This document shows positions 27,192 to 36,832 of a DNA stretch of 64,000 nt, piece after piece (positions within the stretch are counted from its first letter, which is position 1; every line of letters starts with the position of its first letter). A program made the translations under genes and the position numbers. This DNA comes from Waterburya agarophytonicola KI4 (GTDB lineage Bacteria > Cyanobacteriota > Cyanobacteriia > Cyanobacteriales > Xenococcaceae): positions 1 to 64,000 of the forward strand of contig NZ_JADWDC010000020.1 of assembly GCF_020640915.1 (NCBI RefSeq), in the 5' to 3' direction. Below the pieces are notes generated by a model. It was given only the letters and a program-made list of their open reading frames with translations, searched no databases and was not told where the DNA came from.

Positions 27192-28434
27192 CTCTTCCTC
27201 GCAGCATCATTGCCATTTCATTAGCTGTAGGAGACATTTCCAAAGCAGTCTCTTCTGTGATTCTGCCTTCTTCATAAAGAGTGAATAATGCTTGATTGGT
27301 TGTAATCATACCGTCATATTCACCATCTTGCATCAAATTGTGAATGTCGTCATATTTACCTTGTTTGATATAGTCTTTGACAGTTTCGGTATTTACCATA
27401 ATGTCATGATATGCAGCTCGTTTACCATCGGTGGTACGACACAAACCCTGAGAAATTACAGCTACTAAAGATTCGGAAATAGCAACTCGCATGGCATCTT
27501 GTTCTTCCGCACTGTAGAGGGTCAAAATCCTTTCAATGGTTTTAACGGCACTATTAGTGTGCAATGTTCCCATGACCAAGTGACCTGTTTGTGCTGCTTT
27601 AAGAGCAGTATTGACAGTTTCTTTATCCCGCATTTCCCCTACTAAGATGATATCGGGGTCTTCCCTTAAAGATGCTTTGAGGGCATTATCAAACTTGAGA
27701 GTATTGATTCCTACTTCTCTTTGTTTGATCAAAGAACGTTTACTTTGATGAACGAATTCAATCGGATCTTCAATTGTAATGATGTGTTTGGCATGTTCGT
27801 TATTGATATAATCTACCATTGCAGCCATAGTAGTAGATTTACCCGAACCTGTAGGCCCTGTTACTAGCACTAGTCCTTTGTGAGCGTCTGAAATGTCTTG
27901 AAATACAGGAGGCAACCCCAATTGTTCCATAGTAAGAATTTTTAGGGGAATGAGACGCATTACTAAGGCGGGGCCACGTAAAGTATCAAAGATATTGATC
28001 CTAACCCGAGCAAATTCGTATTGGGTAGCCCCGTCAAATTCTAGTTCTGTTTTAAACCTCGCAACCTCTTCATCAGTTAAAACTTCGTGTACCCAACTCA
28101 TGAAGGTATTGAGATCGGTTTTGGGATATTCGGTCAATGCCATTTCACCGCGATCGCGCATCCTTGGTACTTCTTCGACTCCTAGATGTATATCAGAATA
28201 TCCTTGATCGTACGCTTTTTTAATAATATATTCCAAAGAAGGTTGACCAGAAGAGCGTTTGGGACGAATAATTTTGGTTTCTACCTTGGTTTCTGTCTTA
28301 GTTTCTGCTTTGGTTTTAGCAACATGAGAATCTTGTGTTTTTCCAAACTTAGCATTGGATGGATTATTACTAGTTCTTCCCAAAGTTGATGGCGGAGGTG
28401 GGGGCAATGGTCGCGAACCTGTATTCTGATTCAT
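27187..28434 (-). CDS. pilT: Type IV pilus retraction ATPase PilT
   Basis: This secretion-type hexameric ATPase is expected to power pilus retraction for twitching motility or DNA uptake. Walker A (GPTGSGKST), the Asp box (IITIEDPIEFVH), Walker B (REDPDIILVGEMRD), the His box (TGHLVMGTLHTNSA) and the C-terminal RVAISESLVAVISQGL block (AIRNLIRE region) are all present. It lacks the long N-domain and metal-binding cysteines of PilB. A 75-residue proline- and lysine-rich extension (RPLPPPPPSTLGR, KTKAETKTETKVETK) precedes the core, which reminds me of cyanobacterial PilT2 rather than PilT1; that subtype is tentative. No other pilus gene is adjacent. Confidence 0.9.
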   Translation of the reverse strand: MNQNTGSRPLPPPPPSTLGRTSNNPSNAKFGKTQDSHVAKTKAETKTETKVETKIIRPKRSSGQPSLEYIIKKAYDQGYSDIHLGVEEVPRMRDRGEMALTEYPKTDLNTFMSWVHEVLTDEEVARFKTELEFDGATQYEFARVRINIFDTLRGPALVMRLIPLKILTMEQLGLPPVFQDISDAHKGLVLVTGPTGSGKSTTMAAMVDYINNEHAKHIITIEDPIEFVHQSKRSLIKQREVGINTLKFDNALKASLREDPDIILVGEMRDKETVNTALKAAQTGHLVMGTLHTNSAVKTIERILTLYSAEEQDAMRVAISESLVAVISQGLCRTTDGKRAAYHDIMVNTETVKDYIKQGKYDDIHNLMQDGEYDGMITTNQALFTLYEEGRITEETALEMSPTANEMAMMLRGRV

Positions 28435-28969
28435 TTTATTATTGTTATTTTGAATGTTATCTTTTCTAGATTTAGTATGCCCATTTTTTTGAAGTTTCTA
28501 ACCAGCTATTTTGGAATCAAATGGCTTATCTAGTCTAGATTTGCTTGATTTATTACATATTTAATTGGCTATAATATTTTTTGTAATTAATTGTAATAAA
28601 AAACATTTTTTTGAAATTAAAAAATTACTTTGATAAAAATATTTGCCTGAAAAATGTTTAGTTTCTGATTCAGAAAACAATAGTTCAAACGCGCTATAAG
28701 CATTAATACTTAACAAATGTAATGAAAATAAATATTTGAGAGATCCAGAGTATTTAACAATACTGGTATTTTTTTGTATACATGATTAAATAATCAAAAA
28801 ACCCTGTAAACAATTGGGGATCGCGATAAAAGCCGATTAAAATAAAATCCTTATCGCAGATTATTAGGGCAAATGTAAAATTATATTTAAAAAAATTGTT
28901 TTATAGATTAGAGTTTCTTATACTTAATCATAACGATATAAAAGAGCCGATCCTGCTCAAAAATATCTT
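28435..28969. other. Long AT-rich intergenic region upstream of pilT and a small membrane protein
   Basis: This 535-bp region lies between divergent genes. It is very A+T-rich, with a small dyad TGATT-AAAT-AATCA near 28784 and a GTATAC palindrome nearby. No open frame, RNA gene or sure promoter can be named. Its length leaves room for long leaders or an unrecognised small RNA. Confidence 0.4.
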
Positions 28970-28990
28970 TTGTTGTTGTTGTTGTTGTTG
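28970..28990 (+). repeat. (TTG)7 microsatellite just before a start codon
   Basis: Seven tandem TTG triplets lie 12 bp upstream of the ATG at 29003, in frame with it. Each TTG could serve as an alternative start and would add leucines. Copy-number change would keep the frame but vary the leader. Confidence 0.8.
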
Positions 28991-29002
28991 AGTCTTAAAA
29001 TA

Positions 29003-29368
29003 ATGGAATTAGTACAAAAGAATAGTTACTTAGATCTAGTCAAAAGTTTTTTAATTTGGAGTTTCACTCTTACAGTTTGCTTGCTAGTAGTTGGCTTTCC
29101 TGTAGGTGCATTAGTGGTAATGGTGGGCATTTTAGCAACAATTATTTTACAAACAGTAATTCCTGCTAGTGCTGTATTAGTAGTTACGGGAAGTATTTTT
29201 GCTTTAAATGTTGGAGTGGTTTTGGTTGGCGCAGCGATTTTAGCTTTCAAAGGAATTTATCCCGAACAAGTAAGCTGGTTGAGCTGGTTGCACGGACAAA
29301 ATAATTTAGCTCATACCCCTGTATACGCTTCATGTCCTCTAACTTGTCAGTTTGAAACAAACATTTAA
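29003..29368 (+). CDS. Small membrane protein of unknown function
   Basis: The frame is open from the TTG repeat at 28970, but the ATG at 29003 (MELVQKNSYLDLVKS) gives a more normal N-terminus and a protein of 121 residues. Three hydrophobic helices follow (FLIWSFTLTVCLLVVGFPVG, VVMVGILATIILQTVI, VLVVTGSIFALNVGVVLVGA) and a short tail with two cysteines (YASCPLTCQ). I do not recognise a family. The gene is followed by a strong terminator, which supports real transcription. Confidence 0.6.
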   Translation: MELVQKNSYLDLVKSFLIWSFTLTVCLLVVGFPVGALVVMVGILATIILQTVIPASAVLVVTGSIFALNVGVVLVGAAILAFKGIYPEQVSWLSWLHGQNNLAHTPVYASCPLTCQFETNI

Positions 29369-29394
29369 TAAGCAAAATATAAATAAGTTGTTAG

Positions 29395-29430
29395 GGTTGA
29401 AAAAACATATTATTTTTCAGCCTTTTTTTT
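29395..29430 (+). terminator. Rho-independent terminator after the small membrane protein
   Basis: GGTTGAAAAA (29395-29404) pairs with TTTTTCAGCC (29413-29422; one G-T pair) around an 8-base loop and is followed by eight Ts. Confidence 0.85.
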
Positions 29431-29491
29431 GCGAGGGTTTGATTCGATCGATTTCGCTACAAATTTGTTTACTACTCATGAATCAAAAATC

Positions 29492-29528
29492 AAATCCTGT
29501 CTAGGAATTAATCCTAGACAGGATTTTT
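29492..29528. terminator. Perfect 15-bp hairpin between convergent genes, likely the EF-G terminator
   Basis: AAATCCTGTCTAGGA (29492-29506) pairs perfectly with TCCTAGACAGGATTT (29512-29526) around a five-base loop. A T run follows on the plus strand and a T-rich stretch on the minus strand, so it may work in both directions; its position 65 bp past the EF-G stop suggests it mainly ends that gene. Confidence 0.85.
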
Positions 29529-29592
29529 ATGATTAACGAACAATTACTATAATTGTTCGATGTTTAATCTTTAATGTTAGTTAGATCGATCT

Positions 29593-31680
29593 CTAAGATT
29601 TAGCTGCTTGACGCTCTTTGGCTTCTGCAATCACTTCTTCAGCAACGTTCTTAGGACAAGGAGAATAGTGATCGAATTCCATCGAGAATTGACCGCGACC
29701 AGAAGTCATAGTACGCAAGTCACCAATGTAACCAAACATTTCACTCAAAGGAACGTCTGCTTTGATGCGGACACCCATAGGAGTAGAGTTTTGTGACTTA
29801 ATCATGCCACGACGACGGTTAAGATCGCCAATAACATCTCCCATATGATCGTCGGGAGTAAATACATCTACGTTCATAATTGGCTCAAGAATTTGCGGGC
29901 CAGCTTTAGGTAGAGTTTGACGATAGCCAGACTTAGCAGCAATCTCAAAAGCGATCGCACTAGAATCGACAGGGTGGAAAGAACCATCTTTGAGGGTTAC
30001 TTTCAAATCCACACAAGGGAAACCAGCCAAAACACCCTTTTCAATACTTTGAGCAAAGCCTTTTTCAACTGCGGGCCAAAATTCACGAGGAACGTTACCA
30101 CCAGTAACTTTAGACTCAAACTCAAACCCAGAACCAGGTTCGCCAGGCTCAATAGTATAATCAATTTTACCAAACTGACCAGAACCGCCAGATTGTTTTT
30201 TGTGAGTATAGCTGTCTTCAATTACCTTGGTTATGGACTCGCGATAAGCTACTTGAGGCTTACCAACTTCTACTTCAACACCGTGAGTACGCTTAAGGAT
30301 ATCCACCTTTATATCTAGGTGAAGTTCCCCCATACCTTTAATAATAGTTTCGCCACTATCAAAGTCTGTTTCCACATAGAAAGAAGGATCTTCTTGAACC
30401 ATCTTACTAAGAGCTACACCCATTTTCTCAGAAGCACCTTTGTTCATTGGTGTTACTGCGATCGAGATTACAGGATCTGGGAAGACCATCGGCTCTAGTG
30501 TGGCAGGATTTTTGGGGTCACAAAGAGTGTGTCCTGTTTGGATGTTTTTCAAACCAACGATCGCAATAATATCTCCTGCTTGGGCGGAATCAATTTCTTC
30601 GCGAGAATCGGCGTGCATTTCTACCATCCGTCCCACACGCTCGGTTTTGCCTGTGGCAGTATCGAGGACAGATTCACCTTTATTTAAAGTACCAGAGTAG
30701 ATCCGAGTAAAGGTCAATGCACCATAGCGATCGTCCATGATTTTGAATGCCAAAGCGCGGAAAGGGCCTTCAGGGTCAACAATGGCATATTTACCAGTTT
30801 CGTTACCTTCTAAGTCAACTTCAGGCTGAGGGGGAACTTCTGTAGGATTGGGTAGATAGTCAACTACTGCATCCAAGACATTCTGCACGCCTTTGTTTTT
30901 AAAGGAAGAACCACAGTAAGTAGGGAAGAAAGCCAAATCGCGAGTACCTTTGCGGATACAACCTTTGATTTCATCGATGGAAAGTTCTTCTCCTTCGAGA
31001 TATTTCTCCATCAAATCATCGTCTTGTTCTACCGCAGTTTCGATTAACTGTTCCCGATATTCTGCTACTTGATCGACCATATCCGCAGGGACATCTTGGA
31101 TTTCATAATTTTCTGGCAAACCAGAATCATCCCAAATCCAAGCTTTTTCAGTGAGTAGGTCGACTACCCCAACGAAATCATTTTCAACCCCGATGGGCAA
31201 CACCATGATTAGAGGAGTGGCAGCCAGAATTTCTTTAACTTGTTTGCATACGCTATAAAAATCAGCACCAGTACGATCTAATTTATTGACGTAAATAATA
31301 CGAGCCACTTTAGAATCGTTAGCATAACGCCAGTTAGTTTCAGACTGAGGTTCAACCCCACCCGAACCACAGAACACACCAACACCACCATCAAGTACTT
31401 TCAAGGAACGGTAAACTTCAATAGTGAAATCTACGTGACCAGGAGTATCAATGATATTTAACTGATGATCTTTCCAAAAACAGCTAGTGGCAGCAGACTG
31501 AATAGTAATACCACGCTCTTTCTCTTGATCCATGAAGTCAGTTGTTGCTTCTCCATCATGTACTTCACCGATTTTGTGACTCTTACCAGTAAGCTTGAGG
31601 ATTCTTTCAGTGGTCGTTGTTTTACCAGCATCTACGTGGGCGAAGATGCCTATGTTCCGATATCGAGAAAGGTCTTTCAT
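29593..31680 (-). CDS. fusA: Translation elongation factor G (stand-alone paralogue)
   Basis: EF-G is the GTPase that drives ribosomal translocation. All G motifs are present: AHVDAGKTT (14-22), RGIT (56-59), DTPGH (78-82) and NKLD. Domains II-V are complete and the length, 695 residues, is normal. Cys104 (VFCGSGG) corresponds by position to the redox-sensitive cysteine reported for Synechocystis EF-G. The gene is not in an rpsL-rpsG-fusA-tuf operon, and the sequence ([19 protein letters not shown]) resembles the second EF-G of cyanobacteria (Synechocystis Sll1098 type). It is therefore probably a paralogue; the symbol is used in the broad sense. Confidence 0.9.
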   Translation of the reverse strand: MKDLSRYRNIGIFAHVDAGKTTTTERILKLTGKSHKIGEVHDGEATTDFMDQEKERGITIQSAATSCFWKDHQLNIIDTPGHVDFTIEVYRSLKVLDGGVGVFCGSGGVEPQSETNWRYANDSKVARIIYVNKLDRTGADFYSVCKQVKEILAATPLIMVLPIGVENDFVGVVDLLTEKAWIWDDSGLPENYEIQDVPADMVDQVAEYREQLIETAVEQDDDLMEKYLEGEELSIDEIKGCIRKGTRDLAFFPTYCGSSFKNKGVQNVLDAVVDYLPNPTEVPPQPEVDLEGNETGKYAIVDPEGPFRALAFKIMDDRYGALTFTRIYSGTLNKGESVLDTATGKTERVGRMVEMHADSREEIDSAQAGDIIAIVGLKNIQTGHTLCDPKNPATLEPMVFPDPVISIAVTPMNKGASEKMGVALSKMVQEDPSFYVETDFDSGETIIKGMGELHLDIKVDILKRTHGVEVEVGKPQVAYRESITKVIEDSYTHKKQSGGSGQFGKIDYTIEPGEPGSGFEFESKVTGGNVPREFWPAVEKGFAQSIEKGVLAGFPCVDLKVTLKDGSFHPVDSSAIAFEIAAKSGYRQTLPKAGPQILEPIMNVDVFTPDDHMGDVIGDLNRRRGMIKSQNSTPMGVRIKADVPLSEMFGYIGDLRTMTSGRGQFSMEFDHYSPCPKNVAEEVIAEAKERQAAKS

Positions 31681-32260
31681 TTTTGTCTATAATTTTTATG
31701 ATTAATACTGACCTCGCGATCGCCTAGCATACCGAAAAGGCAGCTGTTTAAGTGCTATTTTATGAGGTCATAACATGGTCAGATCTAACCACTTGGGGTT
31801 TGGATTTCAACCGCAATAATGAATTTTGTGCAGCCAAGCTAATTTCTGATGGCAGCGATGCTCATTATAATGCTAATTATTAAATAATAATAAGATATAT
31901 TTACCCTGGGGTACAGCTAGAGGTTACGACAAGAGATTGCGTAATCGCCGAACTATACTCCAAGGGCGATCGCATCTTTGACTATTATTTAATTAACATT
32001 AGGGTTGAGTTGGAATCGAAAATAATGAGCCATCGAAGTTTGGCAACCAGCAGATACACTTGATTTAACCATGAAGAGAATCATCCTAAGCTACAAAATG
32101 TTTCGTTCGCTTTGTGGAAATTAGTTTGTCAATGGCTGTATCTAGATATTCATTGTCCCTTGCTTCTGATAAGAGAGGCTACTTTTCTTTACCCAAATTA
32201 GTATAGCTTATTTTTTTACAATTCAAGAAAGCTATATGCGTATTTTTGCACAATCATCAG
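31681..32260. other. Intergenic region between the aminopeptidase and EF-G genes
   Basis: In this 580-bp stretch I find no open frame of credible length, tRNA or strong hairpin. One GCGATCGC lies near 31970. It should carry the EF-G promoter and leader at its left side (minus-strand transcription starts there) and the 3' end of the aminopeptidase transcript at its right. Confidence 0.35.
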
Positions 32261-34864
32261 TTACTCAATGTTAGTTGCTTCCAACTTAGCCAAACGACTA
32301 AGAAGATCTTGGTTGGTTTGTTTGAGTTTATCAATTTCTTGACGTAACTCTTTAACCGCCTTATCTGTACCTAAGTTTTTCTGTACTTTAGTTACAGCCT
32401 CTTCAGCGCGACGACGTACTCTTCCATCGGGGGTTTGGGCTGCTAACTCATTGAGGATAGTTATAGCTTGGGAGGTTTGCATCTGTTCCAATGCAACGAC
32501 AACGGCTATCTGAGTTAAGAAAAAAGACTCTCCTGCGATCGCTTCCAATCTTTCCAAAATCTCCCCTAACTTTTCAGGAGTTTGACCAGTAGAAATAGTA
32601 CCCAAACAGCGAATAGAAGCCAGTCTCAAGGCTTGAGGAATACCTAACTTAGTGTATTCCATAATCAGATCCGCAGCATCAGCTGATGTCTTCATTTTAC
32701 TCAATCCTGCGATCGCGCCACCACGCACTACTTCATTCCAACCCTGTCTTTGTTCTAAAATTGTTTTAAGTAAAGCGATCGCTTCTTTTTGTTTGGTTTT
32801 AAGATTACCCGATACCATTCCCCCAATACTTCTGGCAGCAGCAGCCTCTGTATAGTAACTGGAATCTCCTTGTTGGAGAGCATCAGCAATAGTATCGTAG
32901 GTAAGAGGATGTTTGAAATTACTCAAAGCAGTAATGACTGCACATCGCACTCTTGCATCTCGATCTTTTAAGCCTTCGGTTAAAGCAGCAGCAGCTTGAT
33001 TAAGCTTGATATTGCCCAGCTTTTTAGCTACTTCTACTCGTACTCCCCAAAACGAATCTTCCGTTAAAGAATTAGCTAGAGATTTAACCACTTCTAGTCC
33101 ACCTTTTTTGCTTAAAGCACCAGCAGCATAGATTCTAGAAACAGGATCTCGGTCGTGTTGTAATTGTTTTTTAAGTTCCGCAACGGGGTATTTTAGACTT
33201 ACGGTTTTAAGGAAATTATTGTTGACATCAAAGCTAACAAAACTAGGTTTCTTTTCCAGAGGGAAATAAAAACTTTGTTCTGCTTGATGGATGCGAAGGG
33301 TAAAAGTTTTATATTCAGGTTGAGGAGAATTTTTTGTAATGTAGCCAAACCCTACAGGAATTTTCAGATCGAATAACTCTTTACTCTCACTATTTTTTTT
33401 CGCTTGCTTTTGGGTAACGGTTAACTTCGCCAGCTTACTATCCCCATCCCAAGAATATCCCACTTGATAGTCAGGATGACCGCCACGAAAGACATATTGA
33501 TCGAACAAAAACATCAAATTGTAACCAGTTGCTTTATCGATCGCCCGCAATAAGTCTACCGTTTCTACTGTCTTGTGGGCATTGTCCCGTACAAAGGTTT
33601 GAATCGCCTTATCAAAAAGATCGTCTCCTAGTATTGCCCTAATCATATGATAGACACAAGCACCCTTTTCATAAAGATGTCTGTCATATAATTCGATCGC
33701 TTCGCGGTAGACATTAGTAACTATAGGACGACGATAGCGAGTACTATCTTCAGCGATATAACTGCGGGCTTCGTTTAATAGATAATAAGCAGCATCATCT
33801 TGACCATATTCCTCTTCCGTCCAAAATACTTCTGCATAGGAAGCCATACCCTCTTTAATCCAGGCGTGGGACCAATGTTTAATTACTACCAAGTCACCAA
33901 ACCACTGATGAGCCAGTTCGTGCAATACTAAACTCTCAGTCCTCATATTATCCGCTGCTGCCCGTTCGTCCAACAAACAACGATCTGTTAACAGGGTAGT
34001 AGAAGTATTTTCCATCCCGCCAAAGATAAAGTCATCAACGCATACCTGGGCGTATTTAGGATAGGGATACTCATAACCATACTTCTGGGATAAAAACTCA
34101 ACCATGCGGGGAGTCTTACCCATGCTGCGCTTTCCGTCTTCCTCCCTTCCTTTCTCCACATAGTAAGTGATAGGTTTTCCTCGCCACTCGTCGGCTATTT
34201 CGGCAAAATCTCCCACTGCTAGAGTCATCAGGTAAGTAGGATGTACTTGCTGTTGCGACCAATGATAAATAACTCCATTATCCACCTCTTCTTTATTAAT
34301 CAATTCCCCGTTGGAAATCGCCCTAAAGCCTACTGGTACTTGTACTCGTATTTCTGAAGTAGCCAATTGACCAGGATAATCAAAACAAGGAAACCAAAAA
34401 CGAGAATCTTCATCTTCTCCCTGAGTCCATACCTGAGTTGGCTTGCTGGGATAGTCTTCGTCTGGAGTAATAAAATATAGTCCTCGTTGGGGACGATCCA
34501 CAGAATAGGCAATCTCTACTTTAATTGCTGCATCAGTAGTAGGCTGCTGTAAATAAATTTCTACTTCTTCCCCATCATAATCAAACTCTTGACTTATACC
34601 ATCAATTAACACTGACTCAATAGTCAAATCCACCCCATCCATAGTTAAATGAGTAATACCAGGACGCACGGGGGTAATAGTCGTAGTACAAGTCCCTTTA
34701 AAACTTTGATTGGGAATATCAAGAATTAGATCGAGAAAAATATGGTCAACCTGTCCAGGGCGATCTGGGTTGTAGTGGGGTTTTGCACCTGGAAGTTCAA
34801 AAGACCTAGTTTTTTCTTCTGCATCGAAATAGAAATGAGACATAAACTGATGAGATAATTGCAA
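32261..34864 (-). CDS. M1-family zinc aminopeptidase with C-terminal HEAT repeats
   Basis: The M1 catalytic core has the exopeptidase motif as GGMEN (usual GAMEN) and the zinc site HELAHQW with His315, Glu316, His319 and Glu338 (HExxH-x18-E). A tyrosine in YDRHLYEKGACVYH fits the transition-state residue. After residue about 570 the protein changes to HEAT-type repeats (DRDPVSRIYAAGALSKKGG, DSFWGVRVEVAKKLG, DRDARVRCAVITALS), then a coiled coil at the end (KELRQEIDKLKQTNQDLLSR). This end differs from the ERAP-like C-terminal domain of E. coli PepN. It is a predicted cytoplasmic enzyme since no signal peptide is seen. Start ATG at 34864 or 34843 (MSHFYFDAEE). Confidence 0.9.
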   Translation of the reverse strand: MQLSHQFMSHFYFDAEEKTRSFELPGAKPHYNPDRPGQVDHIFLDLILDIPNQSFKGTCTTTITPVRPGITHLTMDGVDLTIESVLIDGISQEFDYDGEEVEIYLQQPTTDAAIKVEIAYSVDRPQRGLYFITPDEDYPSKPTQVWTQGEDEDSRFWFPCFDYPGQLATSEIRVQVPVGFRAISNGELINKEEVDNGVIYHWSQQQVHPTYLMTLAVGDFAEIADEWRGKPITYYVEKGREEDGKRSMGKTPRMVEFLSQKYGYEYPYPKYAQVCVDDFIFGGMENTSTTLLTDRCLLDERAAADNMRTESLVLHELAHQWFGDLVVIKHWSHAWIKEGMASYAEVFWTEEEYGQDDAAYYLLNEARSYIAEDSTRYRRPIVTNVYREAIELYDRHLYEKGACVYHMIRAILGDDLFDKAIQTFVRDNAHKTVETVDLLRAIDKATGYNLMFLFDQYVFRGGHPDYQVGYSWDGDSKLAKLTVTQKQAKKNSESKELFDLKIPVGFGYITKNSPQPEYKTFTLRIHQAEQSFYFPLEKKPSFVSFDVNNNFLKTVSLKYPVAELKKQLQHDRDPVSRIYAAGALSKKGGLEVVKSLANSLTEDSFWGVRVEVAKKLGNIKLNQAAAALTEGLKDRDARVRCAVITALSNFKHPLTYDTIADALQQGDSSYYTEAAAARSIGGMVSGNLKTKQKEAIALLKTILEQRQGWNEVVRGGAIAGLSKMKTSADAADLIMEYTKLGIPQALRLASIRCLGTISTGQTPEKLGEILERLEAIAGESFFLTQIAVVVALEQMQTSQAITILNELAAQTPDGRVRRRAEEAVTKVQKNLGTDKAVKELRQEIDKLKQTNQDLLSRLAKLEATNIE

Positions 34865-34993
34865 TATACCGTTATTGATTAGAATATCTAATCCTGCAAA
34901 ATTAAGCCAAAGCGATCGCTAGATTAACAAGAATTCCGAACAATTATTAATCAACACTTTGGTTTATATACTTCATGCTTTTAATAAACTTTG

Positions 34994-36751
34994 CTAATTT
35001 TTGTTAGTTCCCGTTCCCTGTTCTTTATTGGTTTTATTATTGCTATATTGCTGGGAAACTAAAGCCTTCAATAAATAAAGTAAATGACCTTCCAATTGGG
35101 GAGGAAGCTTAATAGGCAATCCTTCAGGAGCAATATTAATATCTCTTTGAGGAAAGGGAATATCTATTTGCTGTTCGCGAAAAATTTCTTCAATCCGAAA
35201 ACAAAGATCGCTTTTAAGGGGTGCTTGACGACTAGGATCGGATGTCCAAACCAATAATTCAAAATCAAGAGAACTATCCCCAAATGCTGTAAAAAATACT
35301 TGGGGTGGCGGATTGCGCAAGACTTCTAAATGTTCTTCTGCTGCTTGAATCAACGCAGATTTAACTTTAGCCACATCCGAACCATAAGCGACTCCAATGG
35401 GAAGGTGTAAACGAGAAACACTTCGACGATGATTCCAGTTGATTACTTCCTCGCTGAGAAATCGAGAATTCGGGACGATAATCGAAATTCGATCTAAAGT
35501 TTTTAAAACAATACTGCGGGTGCGGACTTCTTCTACTACCCCTAAATGATCTCCCACCTGGATAAAATCACCCACCTGTACCGAACGTTCAAACAGCAAA
35601 ACAATCCCACTGGCAAAGTTGCGGGCAATATCTTGTAAACCAAAACCAATACCCACACCCAAAGCACTACCGATCAATGCCAGAGAGCTAAGATTTAAGC
35701 CATATGCTTGAAGCAAAATTATGGTCGCCAAGGCAATCAACCCATATTTGGTCACAATCGAGATGATTTCTTGCGAACCCCTGGTCATTCTGGTAACTTG
35801 TAAAATCTTGGTACGCAGTAAATTGGCTATGTAACTACTGGCAATAATGGCTGCAATCAACAAACCAACAAAAAGTAGTAGTTCGATAATTGAAAAATCA
35901 TCCCCGCCAAAGTTCAACACTGACTTATTGAAGGAGAGAGCTACTATGCTATAAAGCAGATATAACCAATGTCTCGTCCAGGGAAAGAGGCGAAAAATAA
36001 TAAAAATTGTGACTGCCCAGAGAATAAATTGGGCAAAACCCAGCTTGAGCCTGAATAAAGTAGTCAAGTTAGAAGGTTGAGAAGTAGTATTGCTAGGCAA
36101 TCCAGGGATCACTCTTTGAATTGCTCGTCTAAAGGGATAGGTTTGTAGCTGATCTAAAAGTCTCGTTCCCAATAGTGCCAAAATTAATAACCCGACGGTA
36201 ATAATCCCCTGACGCTGAATATATGCCGAACTTCTTTCTCGTTTTCCTCTAGCGATCGCTTGTTCTATTTCTTGTTTGAGATCCACCGCCGTTTCGCGGT
36301 TCGACTTTTTGCCGATAGTATCTTCTTGAGTAACAGTAAACAAATAGCGTCGGTCTTGAGTAGTAATTGACTCTGGTGATTCTTCTAAATCTTGTTGAGA
36401 TGGTTTATCAAATTCTAAATATAATACTGGAAGTCGATCTTTTTCTTTAATAGTCACTCCAGTAAAGTTGTCACTTTTAATAGCATCGAGCAATTCCTTC
36501 TTGATTAAATCAACTCTTTCTCCTGCGGTATTACCATCAACTTTACTCACTGATAATATATTTCTGCCATCAATAACTAAAGGAGCTTTGGGAATACTTG
36601 GGTCCGTATAAATATTCAAATCCTCAAACTTGACATCATAAGTAAAAGGATTAAAATCTGATTGAGTCAGTCCTGGGCTAATATTTAAAACCAAAATCAT
36701 GGCAGTCGTGATTGCTGCCAAAGTTACCTGAGAAAGTTTTTTCCACCACAT
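34994..36751 (-). CDS. MscS-family mechanosensitive channel
   Basis: The 585-residue protein has a signal peptide (KLSQVTLAAITTAMILVLNI), a periplasmic domain of about 150 residues, several extra membrane helices, and the MscS core: the glycine/alanine-rich pore helix (LALIGSALGVGIGFGLQDIA) followed by the beta-domain signature VQVGDFIQVGDHLGVVEEV and RSIVLKTLDRISIIVPNSRF. It should open under membrane tension to release solutes. The periplasmic domain and extra helices place it with larger MscK/YbdG-like or YkuT-like forms, common in cyanobacteria. nadK lies upstream on the same strand, 81 bp away. Confidence 0.9.
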   Translation of the reverse strand: MWWKKLSQVTLAAITTAMILVLNISPGLTQSDFNPFTYDVKFEDLNIYTDPSIPKAPLVIDGRNILSVSKVDGNTAGERVDLIKKELLDAIKSDNFTGVTIKEKDRLPVLYLEFDKPSQQDLEESPESITTQDRRYLFTVTQEDTIGKKSNRETAVDLKQEIEQAIARGKRERSSAYIQRQGIITVGLLILALLGTRLLDQLQTYPFRRAIQRVIPGLPSNTTSQPSNLTTLFRLKLGFAQFILWAVTIFIIFRLFPWTRHWLYLLYSIVALSFNKSVLNFGGDDFSIIELLLFVGLLIAAIIASSYIANLLRTKILQVTRMTRGSQEIISIVTKYGLIALATIILLQAYGLNLSSLALIGSALGVGIGFGLQDIARNFASGIVLLFERSVQVGDFIQVGDHLGVVEEVRTRSIVLKTLDRISIIVPNSRFLSEEVINWNHRRSVSRLHLPIGVAYGSDVAKVKSALIQAAEEHLEVLRNPPPQVFFTAFGDSSLDFELLVWTSDPSRQAPLKSDLCFRIEEIFREQQIDIPFPQRDINIAPEGLPIKLPPQLEGHLLYLLKALVSQQYSNNKTNKEQGTGTNKN

Positions 36752-36832
36752 TGTATCTATATATATTTATATATTACTTACCAATTAGTTTTGTCTGTCT
36801 GTTTGCTTACTATCTGTCTTTAATTTCCAATA

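Noticed and set aside
29593-31680. Could mark the ribosomal str operon
   Set aside because: No rpsL, rpsG or tuf is adjacent; it is flanked by its own terminator and a 580-bp gap.
31681-32260. Searched for a decayed gene or RNA in the long gap
   Set aside because: Only frames under 20 codons and no cloverleaf or strong hairpin were found.
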